A DNA stretch of 64,000 nucleotides from Scolanthus callimorphus (lineage: Eukaryota > Cnidaria > Anthozoa > Actiniaria > Edwardsiidae): the NCBI GenBank assembly GCA_033964015.1, contig CM066919.1:6166101-6230100 (forward strand), written 5' to 3'. Positions within the stretch are counted from its first letter, which is position 1. Each line of letters begins with the position of its first letter. Below the pieces are notes generated by a model. The model was given only the letters and a program-made list of their open reading frames with translations, ran no database searches and was not told where the DNA came from. Below are positions 13,201 to 23,875 of the stretch, piece by piece. Position numbers and translations under genes: made by a program.

Positions 13201-16200
13201 TGCAAATGAGTTCAAAACAATAGATCTAACTAACTAAACAATGGGAAATTGACATTTAGTGCGACAAGAATTAAGTTCGACGTCTAAAACTGGCCTAAAA
13301 CTAACTCTTTCAATTTCAGAGATTATTTTTTGTATTTTGTGGCAATAATCATTTTGGTGCTTCCGTCCCTTTGAAAATGTACCGAATGCAAAAAGAAACG
13401 CAGTACACTGCTTACATCGGCCAATGGAAATGGAAGCATGATCTGATTCGGTATTTTGCATGACGGCTAACTAAGGACCGCCTGTTCACTGAGGCCAAAC
13501 ATCTCGGGGGGTAGGGATATCTCGGTCCCCAGAGTTGTCTCGGGCCGAGACAGGTTTCTATAGAATCTCTCTGTGTTGAAATCAAACCGTTCACATGCGC
13601 CCGAGACAACTCTGGGCCCCGAGATATCTCGGTCTGGAAGGTAGGGATAGCCCTAAGGGTAAAGTTGTCTCGGTCACATCAGCTCCATGTAACGGTCTAC
13701 CCCGAGATATCTTGGGGTAGGGGCCACTTTCATAATTGTGCGCGTGGGTGTCCATTCATGCACGGTTAACGAGCAATATTACCCTCTCCCTCATTTTCGG
13801 ACCCTCTCCCTCATTTTCGCACAAAAAAATAAAGTGCATTTTTGTCTCATGTGAAACAAAGCCAGTTTTGCCCCTACCCCCTTCACATGAGATATATGGG
13901 GGTAGGGGGGGGGGGGGGTGGTAGGGACGAAACTGGCTTTGTTTCACATGCAAAAATTATTATATTGAGCTATGTCAATGTTCTGCACGCGCACAATTCA
14001 AGCAAGTTGTCCCTATCCCCGAGATATCTCTCCCCTTGTAAATCCGTAATTACACAGTAGGGCGGGATAACATTGACGTTTTACCTGAATTAGCAATCTC
14101 CTTCATTTTCTGGGAAAGTTCCACGCCTTGGTTCATGTCGACAAACCTGTCTTCCATGCCAGGCAACAATGACTTGGGATGTTCATAAGAGTCAATGTAC
14201 ACGGGTCTGTCAAAATCACAGTTACCGAACTTGATGAATGTCTTGTTGGACAGGGGGAGCAGGATCAGCCCTTGAAGACCATCGTATCTGATGGCAGAAA
14301 CCTGTGACCCGCATAGAACATATCTCAGCAATGCTAGCTTCTCGTCGTAATTGAAGTTTGCATAACACATTGGCTGTGACTTCAAAACGTTTATCACCAA
14401 TGAGGGTGAGATCTTCTTCACTGGCGCAAGATAATACGATGAATAATACGAGCTTATGGTGTTGACAACGTGTGGTGCAACAGTCACTACGTTTTGTCCA
14501 GCTTGAAGCAGGGCTTTCACAACAGCGCTTCGTGTATGCTCATCAATGGAATCATCAGCATCAAGAATTGCTTCATCAAGCTTCAACCACTTGCCTCCAT
14601 CGACTTTGCTGAAAAACACATTGAGTTGGAAGACCCTGCGAAAAAGGGGAGGTAGCACAATCTTCCATTTTTGGTCAACCACATTGATACTTGGCCAGGC
14701 CATTTGTAACAGCTCCCAAATTCTCGGGGCTGTATTGGCCTTTGATTTTCGCGAAAGCTTTTCCAACAGCTCGGCATAAGCCCTGGGCAGCACCTCCTCC
14801 AGAAGGCATTTATTCCAGAGCAGAGATTTGTCTGTGATCTTGTGTCCTGCATCCTCTTGGTCCGCGCTGGGCCACTTCAAATGACGACGGTTCTGACTAA
14901 GCGCAAAGAACCCATTCACGTGCATAGGAAGTCCGGTCAAACTTTTCTGCTCTAGAGGCAGTGGTAGACAGCAGAAGAGGTGTCCGTCTTGCCGAGGTTT
15001 CACGGGAAAAGCCACGCCTACCCATGGCATGTAGCTTAACGACTTATCTGTCATCAAGGTCTTCAGCTCGGGGGATACGTCACTACCACTGTAGTACTGC
15101 GTGACGTGATATAGACACTCCCCGACTACCTCATCCCTGCCTTCCCGTGTACCGATTTTCTGGATGATCACTGAGTATGCAACTTTTACGGGGTTCACAG
15201 CAGACACGTCAGAACTTGTTGCTCTAACCTTGCAAACTTGCTCACTGAATTGACATCTGGTTTGACGGACGTGTTCCAAGCAATTCTGCGCTACTTTTAC
15301 TTGGAAAACTTTCCTCGGTTCTCCTCCGCAGGCGTCTCTCTCAAACAACTCAATGCTCTCAAGATTCTTCATAAAAAGTAACATCAACGGGGCTTCTTTC
15401 TTGAAGCACTCAAACAACCCGTTGACTTTGTTTTCGGAGTAGAGCAGGTCCGAAAGTTCTGAACGCTCTTGGCGTAATGGAAAACGAAAAAGAGTTCCAT
15501 TGTAGCATCGTTTGGTAAAAGGGTCTTCTGTGCCCTTGAAGATACCGTCATAAGGCGCAAACTGATCTGGGGTCGCCTTGATTTCATGAGCATGTTTCCT
15601 CAGGTTCAAGCCTTTACCGGATCGCCGATTCCCATCACTGTTTAGGTATTTCTCTTGTGGATCTATTATTAGTAGAAAGTCGTCGCTGATCACGCTTGGT
15701 AGGTCTGCAAGACAGATAACATAAAACAATTGAGATGAAATTTTCTATACAATTAACGTGTAACTCAGTTTATGAATTTTTTGGTTTGATCTCTTGCTTT
15801 TTTTTTGCTATCTTTCGATAGTTAAAAATAAATTGTCAAGTTTGAGAGAAATAAATGAAAATCTAGCTTCATGCTTCCTTTGTGCACATTGGCGCACACA
15901 AAAAACTAGCCCTGAGAAAGAATGCAGTAAAACAAACAGCAAATACCAACCTGGTGGTTAACGAACCTACTTAGCCTTCATTGTCAATAACTACCCCCCC
16001 AGTTCGTTTCTATAATTGGCTAAAAGTGTATTTACTTTGCGTTTAGTTTTCGACATTCATTTTAGCTCCGCTCTTTGCGGGTTTTCACTTACTGCCCTTT
16101 TCATAATTCTGCGAACTCTACGCCAACTAACAAACCGCGGTTTGGCTTCCGTCAATCAAACGAGTGAACAACTCTGGGTGACTTCACGCACGGGCTTTGA

Positions 16201-19200
16201 GAGTTTTTTTTTTACTAATAAGGACTAGGCTTTAATGGGAGCCTGTCACGCAACTGCGCAGCTGTTCTGCGCATCTCAAAACAAAGAAATATCGTCCCGT
16301 AACGATGGCTAAAAACCTCGAATATAATCGTTTATAATCTCGCTATTTCTCGATGCATCGGACCATTCTTTTTAACATATTTTGATCATGAAATAGTTAT
16401 CTGATAGGATGGTCTAATTAGTTTTGCTGATACATATCAAGAAAATTTCGCCAAAAGCTGTCGTTTTGCCGACGTTGCAAAACTTCCTTATTAGGAAATT
16501 CCCCTTACCTTATTTGGAAGGTCTGTAAGTACTTTTCCTCATATCTTAGCGAAAAAAGCAGGAAAATTTACCAAAACTTGCAGATACTCGAGAAACATCC
16601 TTCTCTTGGTCGCCATTTTGTTTTTACCCCCGTCGAGGGGCCTGAGTCACGTTTTGAACACCACAGGCAACCCGCGCGGATTTGCCATAAAAACGACAGC
16701 ACTTTCTTGATGTAATATTTAAAAGCCGACTATGAGGACTTGACGGGATTTCAAAGTCCGCGCAATTAGTTCCAGTCCGAGGCGAAGCCGAGGACTGGAA
16801 CTAATTGCGTGGGCTTTGAAATCCCGTCAAGTCCGAATAGGAGGCTTTTGAATTACTTCAAATACTCAATAATTATTCATGATCTAATTAGCCAACACAG
16901 AGGGAAAACGATCAATGTTGAAACATCTCCATTTATTTATTTTTTAATTCCTTGGTCATTTGAAATACTCAGCCTGTGACATAATCTTCAATCACCAACC
17001 CCTCTGTACCCTACCCAAACAGGATTTATCAATATAATCGTATTTGTTTACTTGTGAAACTTGAATTACGTCACTAGTCATGCGCACAAATGAAAAGGTC
17101 AAGATTGTTTCCACAAAGCCTGTCCCACATGAAAGTTGGCGGCGCACACGCATATTGTCTGGAACAAGATCCTTTCTATTCTACATTTCCGAGAGAGGAG
17201 ACCTGTGTCTTCTCACGGAACGTTTCTACAGTCTGCCTTTGTACGGCGTAGACTGAATAGTCCAAAAAAATTCGACGGGGAGAGGACCTTGAAATTATGA
17301 ACTTGGATTGCGTCACTAGTCATGCGCAGAAGTGAAAAGATTAAGAGTGTTCCAAAAACCCTGTCCCACATGGAGGTTGGCGGCGCACATTCATATAGTC
17401 TGGAACAAGATCCTTTGTATTTTACTTCTCCGAAGACACGCGTCTTCACACGGAACAGTTTCTACAGTCTGCCATTGCATGGCGCAAAGACTGACTAGTA
17501 CAAAAACCTTTCGATGGCGAGTGCCTTGAAATTATGAAAATTATGAACTTGGATTGCGTCACTAGTCATGCGCAGAAGTGAAAAGATCAAGAGTGTTTTC
17601 ATAAAGCCTGTCCCACATGGAGGTTGGCGGCGCACAAGCATATAGTCTCCAACCAAAAGTCTTTGTATTGACTTCTTCGAGAGAGTAGACTTTTGTCTTC
17701 TCACGGAGTGGTTCCTACGGTCTGCCTTTGCACTGCGCAAAGACTGACTAGTAGAAAAACTTTTCCGAGGGTGAGGACCTTGAAATTATGAATATTCATA
17801 GTTCAAAGGTCCTTGGATCTAGAAAACATTTCTAGATCCAAGGACCTTTGAACTATGAATATTCATAGTTCAAATGTCCTTGGACCTTGAAAGGTTTTCA
17901 ACTCCCACTTGCAGTATCTTCCTGGGATTTCAAGGTACTGCACGTGGTACAAAATGAGAGCTCTGGTTGCTGATTAGGTCATGAATAATTAATGAGTATT
18001 TGAAATGATTCAGAGTGATCGCTCCTGAGCATGCGCGTATCGTGACGCTAGCTTTAAAACCAAATTTTCCATATGCAAAAGAAACTGAGAAAAAGTCGGT
18101 GTGTCGGTGACTTAAAAGGTTTGATGGACGGAAGGCAAAACGCAGTTTGGCGTTCGGAAATGTTAAGTGGGAGTTCGCAGAATAAGGAATAATCCATTTT
18201 TCTTGCTCGGAGGAATGAAATATCCTGAGACTTACCTGTCATGTGGAAAACAGACTTAAAACCCAAACCAAAGCGCCCAACTTTCATGGGATCATTTGCT
18301 TTGATGCTTTGACAGAGCTGCCGGATGCCTTCTCGGTCTTGCTGGCTAAACTTGGCGTCATTATATGCGTACAGGGCAGGGCCCTACAAGGGTGAAAAAA
18401 CCTTCGTCAGTCACACATCAAATACTGCAACCGATCAGCGAGCGAGAAACGCGACTACTTCGACAAAACGTGCACGTTTGAAACATAAACTAACGCGAAA
18501 ACATTGTCACGCTTCAAGGATGGACGCAAATGGTAGTAACGTTGCTTATTTTTATTTTATTGATAACGTTAAGTTTTGTACACTGGTATTTCTAACGTGA
18601 AATAAGGTGTATGTATGTATGTATAAAAACACTGCCAAGCAAAAAGGCGGCTTTTGAAAACGTTCCCAAGAATTCACAGGCCTTCTTCAACAGTTGTTGC
18701 GCTTGGGGTGTCTGGCTCGCGACGTTTTCCCGCGCTTTTTTGTTCGAGGGGCGTGTGCGTTATTATGGAAGCCTTCACCTGCACGTGTTACGGAGAAAAG
18801 CTAATGGATGAGAGAATCTCGTGGTATAGCTAGTTTTGCGGGAAACTATAAGGTGGTCTGCGTTGGCGGGGACGTAAACTTCTCAAACTCACTAATAATT
18901 CATCAAGTTTCAACAAAGAAAATCACAACCGTGGAGGAGGTCGGAAAACGCAGTCTTAATTTGCATAGAACTTTGAGATTTTATTCCTTCTTTTTTTCGG
19001 CATTAAATCATTCATTTGAGAAGTAATATCAAACACCTCGAAGTCGGTTAAAACATCTCGACTTTGCGTCGTTTTTTCAACCCATTTCTCAGTGTTTGGA
19101 AATACTGATGAAACACGCTCTCTAGTGTTTGATCTATTACATGAATAATAACAACTGAATGTTGAAATTTATGTTTGACACCGTGGAGAACTAAAGTTTT

Positions 19201-21821
19201 GCTGATGTTTCGAGCGCCAGCCCTTGATCAGAGCAAAAAGAGAATCTCGTAGTGAATTTTAACGTCTCCTCTCGCAAAGTGAAGTACGATCGAGCGCGTA
19301 GGGACGGCTGAATTTCACGCAACGCTCTGCGCAGATGGAAAAGTCCACCAAGCCATTACCTGAAACTTAGCAAGCTGACTGTTAAGCAGACTTGATGTAC
19401 CAAAGCAATGGCGGTCGTAGAGGATCTTGACTTCTTTTGCTTCTGCATCTTCAGCATTTTGGATAAGTTCCTGAAGTAAGGAGTTAAATAAACTATTTGA
19501 GCAAGCGATGTACATTCATCAATTCTCGGGGGTTAGAGCGAATTTCATAATGACTGTAGTGAAACCAATCGCAAAGTAATTACATCAATTCTGAATAAAA
19601 CCTATAGGAGTAATTACAAACAAGTAATTGCGAATTACTCACGACAGTCATCTGAAATCCGCTCCATGTAACATTATGTACAAGTCATCAATTGGCCGGT
19701 CCCCGTAATTTAGCCAGTTTAGGCAATTTGTTTTTCCCGCTAAATTTTCTGTGCCCTAGCTGGAATACTCAAAAACTAAGAAATAATGATGATTTTGGAG
19801 TATTGCAATAAGCAAAGTTGCTGCAAAGTGCCCTATTTTTTAGACGTTGCATATGGCTCGGACACAATCCGTCCGACACAAACACTATAAAAATATGCAA
19901 CTTTAGAGGTTTTATAACTTCGCTCCAAATTATCATATTACTCCAAAAATTCGAACACTATAAAAATATGCAACTTTAGAGGTTTTATAACTTCGCTCCA
20001 AATGATCATATTACTCCAAATTTTTTAGAGTATGTTAGTTTTGAGGTATTCGGTATTCTAAATATAGTTTAAGAGATTGAGGCATTGCTAAATGCAGGGA
20101 TCGCGCGGTCCTAGCTTCCCTATTTTTTGGTCCCGGAAAACGTCGTATGAGGGGACAAAATCACGGGTTTTGGTCTCTTTTAGGGGTGACCTTGATCTGC
20201 AGTAAAAATTTAAGGTAGATTGGTATCTTTTAGGGCTATAACACGGCGGCAAACCTTCAAGAAAGAGAGAGTACATGTTGACAAGACGATAAATTAGACA
20301 ACATCAAAGACAGCATTTTAATCAAAGACGGAAATTTCTTGATGGGTATCTTTTAGGGGAAACAATATTTGAGCCACGCTCTTTTTGGTATCTTAGGCAT
20401 TGTCCACACTAACGTGCTTTCAAAAGTATTCGTTTTCAAACTTTTATACGGATTCGATGCGTGTTAGTGTGGACGGGAGATTAAGTTCCAAACAAGAGAT
20501 AAGTTTTTATTTGACGTTAGCGTGTACAAGCCTGTAAGGACAGTCTCAAATTAAGTGGTACAGTTGACGTCATCGTTTTAATTTTTATCCGGATTCGACC
20601 GTCCACACTGAAACGATATACGGATTCGTTTTGATACACTTTCGAGGCGTTTCCAAAGTTATTCGGTTTCGATGAAAACGATCAGCGTGTTAGTGTGGAC
20701 GGAAGGCCTAACCGTATCAAAAAGTATACGGATTCAAACGAAACCGCGTTAGTGTGGACGGGGTCTTATAGGCGTGAAACTGAAAATTTGTGACGATCAT
20801 CCCCGACCATAAAATATGGAAGTATGATCTGTTGAACAGGGTAGGGTTTTTGAGCTTCTGGTCATGAACAGGGGGATGCATTTTCAGCCACGGCAACTGC
20901 CGGCATTCATTTTCCGATCTAGTTATATATAATGTGCTTTTTGTCATAAACAGGGTACAGAATCTAGTGGCAATACTTACAGGCTTAGGTGTAATTAACA
21001 AATGTCCTCTGATTTTCCGTGGTATGCCATCTTATATACCACGGAATGACGTAATAAAGTGGTCAAAATGTTGCCTTAAAAACAAGGTAAACCTGAAAAT
21101 TTAGCTAGCATCTTTCGCCATGGGCATTCTAAATTTCACAAAAACTGGATACTAGCCAAGATGTAAGAAGCGTTGCCATTGGCGCATTTCTCAGTGCATT
21201 GTAGTTGGAATAGCAAATGATGACCTATATAAAACAATTCCTGAAAGGAACACGCATACAGTGAAATCCCGATTTTACGATCTTCGATCTAACGATCCCC
21301 GACTTTACGATAACATTTCTGGGTCCTGGCCAAAATACAGAAAAATGTATGAAACATATATTTCCGATTTTATGATGGTAATCTTGGGACCCAAAGCTAA
21401 TGCCCTTATTTCTTCGCCAACCACAGTTTTACGGAAATACTTCCACCGTTCTTCAAGAAAAAATGTAATATTCGTATTATGTAATGTAGAATTTCACTCG
21501 CGGAAATCTGCCCGTTTTTCCCCCACGAATTTTAACCTAAAAAATCCAGCGAAACCAGTCGTTTTTCGTGTGAAATCGGTCGTTTTCCGGAAATTGGCAA
21601 TTTTTTTCCGCGAATTTGAACCTAAAACTCCCGCGACCTGCCAGAAAAAAAAAGAAGCCCTGCTTAGACCAGAAATGCATCCTTTCCACAAAGCTGGCCC
21701 CGCCCCTGATTACCTTCAATATCTGACCATCATCTGGATACTGGTCCAGTATTTTTCTTGATTTGCTGGATTAATGACGGCTGTATGAGATTGTAGTCTT
21801 CATCGTCCTCACCAACAGAGC
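43..21821 (-). CDS. SACS: Sacsin-like giant co-chaperone gene (3' partial; six exons visible)
   Basis: Sacsin is a very large cytosolic co-chaperone linked in vertebrates to Hsp70 function, intermediate filaments and mitochondria. Visible exons on the minus strand: 21714-21821, 19360-19470, 18236-18383, 14085-15704, 10672-11645 and 43-10243, all with GT-AG borders. Together they give about 4,390 codons, close to vertebrate sacsin (about 4,580). Three sacsin-repeat modules are visible, each with an ELIQNA(E/D)DA-type ATP-site motif, a GPAL.(V/A)YN segment and a (V/L)GFxxV(Y/F)H/NLTD(V/L)PS segment. They are followed by a J domain with HPDKNPGN and the start of a HEPN domain (AKRWFRQAEADL). I saw no ubiquitin-like domain and could not find the first exon; translation continues past the left edge. 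Nine single-base indels break the frame (see findings). I favour an intact gene with assembly errors. Family call is secure; orthology to SACS rather than a sacsin-like paralogue is probable. Confidence 0.88.
10244..10671 (-). other. Intron in the sacsin gene
   Basis: This 428-nt intron has GTAAGA at the 5' end and AAAAG at the 3' end. It interrupts a codon after its first base (CAA G | GT ACC). It is AT-rich and I see no repeat or RNA gene in it. Confidence 0.8.
10672..11645 (-). CDS. SACS: Sacsin exon, tail of the first sacsin module
   Basis: The acceptor is TTTGTTTCAG before GGAGCAC; the donor is CAAG followed by GTAAGA. The exon encodes a helical stretch (EHANCHLDKDAV... to ...SDRFPCQG) typical of the region between sacsin ATPase-like modules. 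At 974 nt it does not fit its neighbours' phases. One extra G in the GGG at the acceptor edge (11643-11645) would give 975 nt, join in frame with the upstream AATTCAG and remove an immediate stop. Confidence 0.82.
12975..13295. mobile_element. MITE with TAA target duplication (PIF/Harbinger-like), 321 bp
   Basis: Terminal inverted repeats begin GGCCCGTTTTAAACGTCGA and continue through AACTTAATTCTGTCGCGC. The right end is the complement with few changes. Both ends abut TAA (12972-12974 and 13296-13298). The 3-bp TAA duplication and GGCC ends are typical of PIF/Harbinger MITEs. It carries no transposase. Confidence 0.75.
13495..14040. repeat. Foldback block built on CCGAGATATCTCGG
   Basis: The block has nested inverted repeats. 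CTCGGGGNNTAGGGATATCTCGG-type ends occur at about 13500 and 13710 and again near 14020. Inside, TGTGAAACAAAGCCAGTTT (about 13850) is mirrored by AAACTGGCTTTGTTTCACA (about 13930) around a poly-G spacer. It looks like two composite foldback elements. Confidence 0.6.
14085..15704 (-). CDS. SACS: Sacsin exon, body of the first sacsin module
   Basis: The acceptor is TGTCTTGCAG before ACCTACC; the donor is TTCAG followed by GTAAAA. The 1,620 nt are fully open and phase-consistent at the 5' end. It continues the first module (DLPSVISDDFLLIIDPQ, then GTLFRFPLRQE, then LPMHVNGFFALSQNRRHLKW). These are the sacsin signatures FRFPLR and (L/M)HVNGxF that also occur in modules two and three. No frame break occurs here. 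Confidence 0.9.
16437..16715 (+). repeat. Dispersed 280-bp repeat, copy 1 (inverted relative to copy 2)
   Basis: This segment matches the reverse complement of about 39925-40208 over its whole length. Shared stretches include TTTGCCGACGTTGCAAAACT and AAATCCGCGCGGGNTGCC. Copy 1 lies in a sacsin intron and copy 2 in a kinase intron. A third partial copy is at about 39780-39905. Confidence 0.8.
16723..16855. repeat. Foldback palindrome with loop GAGGCGAAGCC
   Basis: The left arm AAAAGCC... GGACTTGACGGGATTTCAAAG ... CCAGTCC is mirrored by GGACTGG ... CTTTGAAATCCCGTCAAGTCC ... GGCTTTT around a short loop (CGAGGCGAAGCCG). Arms are about 55 nt. The loop resembles that of the palindrome at 45905-46052. 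Confidence 0.85.
17060..17790 (+). repeat. Three-copy tandem array, period 242-246 bp
   Basis: The anchor TCACTAGTCATGCGCA recurs at 17071, 17313 and 17559. Each unit carries CCTGTCCCACATG, TTGGCGGCGCACA, a TCTGCC...TGCGCAAAGACTGA segment, and ends GACCTTGAAATTATGAA. Units are about 80 percent alike by eye. Confidence 0.85.
17788..17866. repeat. Perfect 38-bp-arm hairpin with a 3-nt loop
   Basis: Arm 17788-17825 (ATGAATATTCATAGTTCAAA...) is the exact reverse complement of arm 17829-17866, with loop ACA. It follows directly on the 3' end of the tandem array above. After the second arm a further partial repeat (ATAGTTCAAATGTCCTTGGA) continues. Confidence 0.93.
18236..18383 (-). CDS. SACS: Sacsin exon with GPALYAYND and GRFGLGFKSVFHMT
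   Basis: This 148-nt exon has acceptor CTTGTAG before GGCCCTG and donor GACAG followed by GTAAGT. It encodes the part of the Hsp90-like ATP-binding fold that closes over the nucleotide (GPALYAYNDAKFSQQD; KVGRFGLGFKSVFHMT). It splices in phase 1 to ACCTACC, giving FHMTDLPSVIS, the expected family sequence. Confidence 0.9.
18384..19359 (-). other. Sacsin intron with a dispersed-repeat fragment
   Basis: The GTAATG...TTGTAG intron is 976 nt. Its first 200 bases next to the downstream exon (about 18420-18600) match, in diverged form, the inside of the CAGGG-ended element at 51397-51975 (shared GACAAAACGTNACGTTTGAAAC and AATGGTAGTAA). The rest shows nothing recognisable. Confidence 0.65.
19360..19470 (-). 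CDS. SACS: Sacsin exon with ELIQNAEDAEAKEV
   Basis: This 111-nt phase-0 exon has acceptor TACTTCAG before GAACTT and donor TTTCAG followed by GTAATG. It encodes the Asn/Asp motif of the first sacsin module ATP site (ELIQNAEDAEAKEVKILYD), which corresponds to the Hsp90 N-box. Confidence 0.92.
19533..19665. mobile_element. Short MITE with GAGCGRATTTC ends (TA-type family)
   Basis: The ends TAGAGCGAATTTCATAATGACTGT and ACAGTCATCTGAAATCCGCTC are inverted and share the terminus found at 34073-34311, 38569-38758 and 51174-51363. The right-hand TA is not preserved. Confidence 0.6.
19881..20022 (+). repeat. 73-bp tandem duplication
   Basis: The sequence starting AACACTATAAAAATATGCAA at 19881 recurs at 19954 with very few differences, including CTTCGCTCCAAAT.ATCATAT. 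It is a simple recent duplication within the sacsin intron. Confidence 0.88.
20118..20822. mobile_element. Foldback element, older copy, split by a MITE
   Basis: The left end CCCTATTTTTTGGTC... and right end GACGATCATCCCCGACC...ATATGGAAG correspond to the terminal inverted repeats of the intact copy at 26369-26797. Internal blocks (GACAAGACGATAAATTAGA, TTGGTATCTTTTA) are shared. It is interrupted at 20396-20764 by a Harbinger-like MITE. Confidence 0.75.
20396..20764. mobile_element. MITE with TTA duplication and GTCCACACTA ends, 369 bp
   Basis: The left end is TTA|GGCATTGTCCACACTAACG and the right end is GTTAGTGTGGACGGGGTC|TTA. Removing it and one TTA restores TATCTTATAGGCGTGAAACTG, which aligns with TATCGTCTAGGGGTGAAACTG in the unbroken foldback copy near 26732-26755. 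A 370-bp relative is at 46294-46663. PIF/Harbinger-like by duplication length and ends. Confidence 0.85.
21714..21821 (-). CDS. SACS: Sacsin exon, most upstream one found
   Basis: The acceptor is CTGTTTTAG before GCTCTG; the donor is TTGAAG followed by GTAATC. It encodes SVGEDDEDYNLIQPSLIQQ then, one base shifted, ILDQYPDDGQILK. That is the sacsin signature that normally precedes ELIQNAEDA, and it joins the next exon in phase 0. Here there is one base too many (five T at 21752-21756 on the plus strand where four are expected). With it removed the length is 107 = 2 + 105. The exon upstream of this one was not found. Confidence 0.83.
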
Positions 21822-23796
21822 CTAAAACAGGTAAGAATTACATCAGCTTGGAATTCTATGCTCAAAGAGGCGGTTACTTCCAAGGCCACACAATGAACTT
21901 AGAAAAAATACCAAAATTGTATTGTGCATGTGTTGTTTTATTGCTAACAAAAACGTTTTCACACCGGCCAGTTGAGAACCCCATGAGTTTCAGTTTTTTT
22001 TATGCACCCTGGAAATTTCTGGTTTTCTTACGTACAAACCCTGGAATTACAGTGAACTCTCTCATAAACCACCCTTGAAATTTATGTATACCCCTACCAA
22101 AGGAATTCATTTTGGGAATACCCAATTTTGCTCAAGTATCTATAATCGATGATCACATTTGTTTCCACACAGGGGGGTCGAGGACTCTACCATTTGAAGT
22201 CCCCCTCCCCCCTTCCCCTGGAATTTCCAGAGTTCCTCAACAGCCCCCGCCCCTGGAATTTGAACACCCCTCCTGTGGAATTTCTGAGTTGCCTATAAAC
22301 ACCCCTTTTTTCACAGCTCATACAGACCCCTCCCCTTGGAAGTCCATCGAATATCATGGAGCCCCAATAAATCCTTAAAATATGAGCTCTGTGTGCTTTT
22401 GACTATTATTCTTAACAGGACGTTTGGGATTTCTCTCAATTATGCTCATCAGATTGATTTCATCTATTCATGTTTTTAATGCATATGGGTGTGTGTGAGT
22501 ATGGGGGGGGGGGGGGAGGGGGGTACATAACAAAGGCTATGGGAATGTTTTGGGTTTTACTTTGTTCATTGCCTTATCTCACCAGCACCTCCCAAAAACG
22601 GAATAACATCAGAGTGGGCCCCTTACTACCCCACCACTGGGTGTAAGCCCCTAAGATTGGTAGAGTTAAGCCTTAGACGTGGAAGGCACAGGGTACCCAT
22701 TAAAAGGGAATGTGAAATAAACACTTGAATGTGAAAAAACTAGGGATTATTTAAGAGATACACTTGTGAAAACTGCACAGCCCTCCTTCTCTTGACATGG
22801 CAGTATGCATTAAAAAACTACACCTTCCAATTTTTGGTTGTCTCTAGCAACCTTGTATTCAAGTGAGTTTTCTATAATGACCATGCCAAAATTATGTATA
22901 TTGCACCCTTGAATTCCATAACTGAATTCCTGGAATTCTTTCCAGTGTGCCTGTGCCAGCCTAGATTCCCAGGCTGCTTTATATTAAGGCCCACCTTCAG
23001 TGGAATCTCTCAACAGAGGATGGGAAGAGAGAGGTGGGATTTTGCAAGTGCCCAATGGTGTTATTTTTGAATTTGACTGGGATTTATGCAAAAAATATTT
23101 TGCTACAGTAATTTTCAGTACTAATCTCCTGGATCCCTGTATCCCAGGTGGGGGGGGGGGGGGGTACTCGGAGATAAAAATGACGGGGAGGTCCGACATA
23201 TTTTTTTGGGGTATGAAATTTGTAGTAAAAGTATTTTTTGGGTTGAAAATCTACCAGGTATTTTTTTGCAATTGAAAAATCAGCTCAGCATCATGTGTAT
23301 GCTGGTATTAAACAGCCTTTTTAGGCTAAAAAAGTATACTCATGACCAAATATCCATGTGATAAAGCAGTAAATAAAAATTGTATCAGTGAAGTGATACG
23401 ATATCACTTCACGGCAAGAATAAAATGTAATTTGTCTTTATTTTTTGCTATTTATCTGAATCAGAGTATATAATAAACAATCGCTCGAAGACTGACGCTC
23501 ATTCATGTTATGACACGAAAACTCCTGAATAAAATGATATCAAGTTCTTGCCATGTAATAATCTCTATGTATTGAATAGCGTGAATGGTGCACAAGCTTG
23601 TGTAATTGTGGTTGTATTATTGTATGTTAAGTATTTAATCCAAAATCCAAATGTAAAAAAATATATTAAAAGTTCAAGTGTATATACAATATGAAATTGG
23701 AACAATAAAAAATGAAGCGAAAAAAAAAGATATTAAAACATTAGGGTAACTATGAGTGTACCTTTGCGGCGATTCAGCATTTAGTTTCGTTCTGAA

Positions 23797-23875
23797 ATTA
23801 GTTTCTTTTTCAGAAATTATTTTCTTTTTTCAGAAATTATTTTCGCAATTCAGAAATTATTTTCTTTTTTCACAC
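23797..23875 (+). repeat. Short AGAAATTATTTTC tandem repeats ending in (CA)n
   Basis: TTCAGAAATTATTTTC recurs three times with 20-30 bp spacing after a TAGTTTCGTTCTGAAATTAG half-unit, followed by ACACACACACAC. This is simple low-complexity repeat. Confidence 0.8.

Larger units (their letters stand above)
11646..14084 (-). other. Sacsin intron carrying a MITE and a foldback element
   Basis: This 2.4-kb intron begins GTAAAA and ends TTTCAG. It contains a TAA-flanked MITE (12975-13295), a large foldback block (13495-14040) and a plain AT-rich stretch (about 11650-12960) with no gene signal. Confidence 0.75.
15705..18235 (-). other. Sacsin intron rich in foldback and tandem repeats
   Basis: This 2.5-kb intron starts GTAAGT and ends TTGCAG. 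It contains the 280-bp repeat at 16437-16715, palindromes at 16723-16855 and 17788-17866, and the three-copy tandem array at 17060-17790. No coding signal was found. Confidence 0.75.
19471..21713 (-). other. Sacsin intron holding nested mobile elements
   Basis: This 2.2-kb intron contains a TA-type palindrome (19533-19665), a 73-bp tandem duplication (19881-20022), an old foldback copy (20118-20822) with a Harbinger-like MITE inserted in it, and degenerate AT-rich sequence to 21713. Confidence 0.7.

Noticed and set aside
21261..21761. 166-codon plus-strand ORF opposite the sacsin exon
   Set aside because: It overlaps a phase-consistent sacsin exon on the other strand and is made of degenerate duplicated repeat sequence (two ACGAATTT..AACCTAAAA..CCAGCGA-type units).
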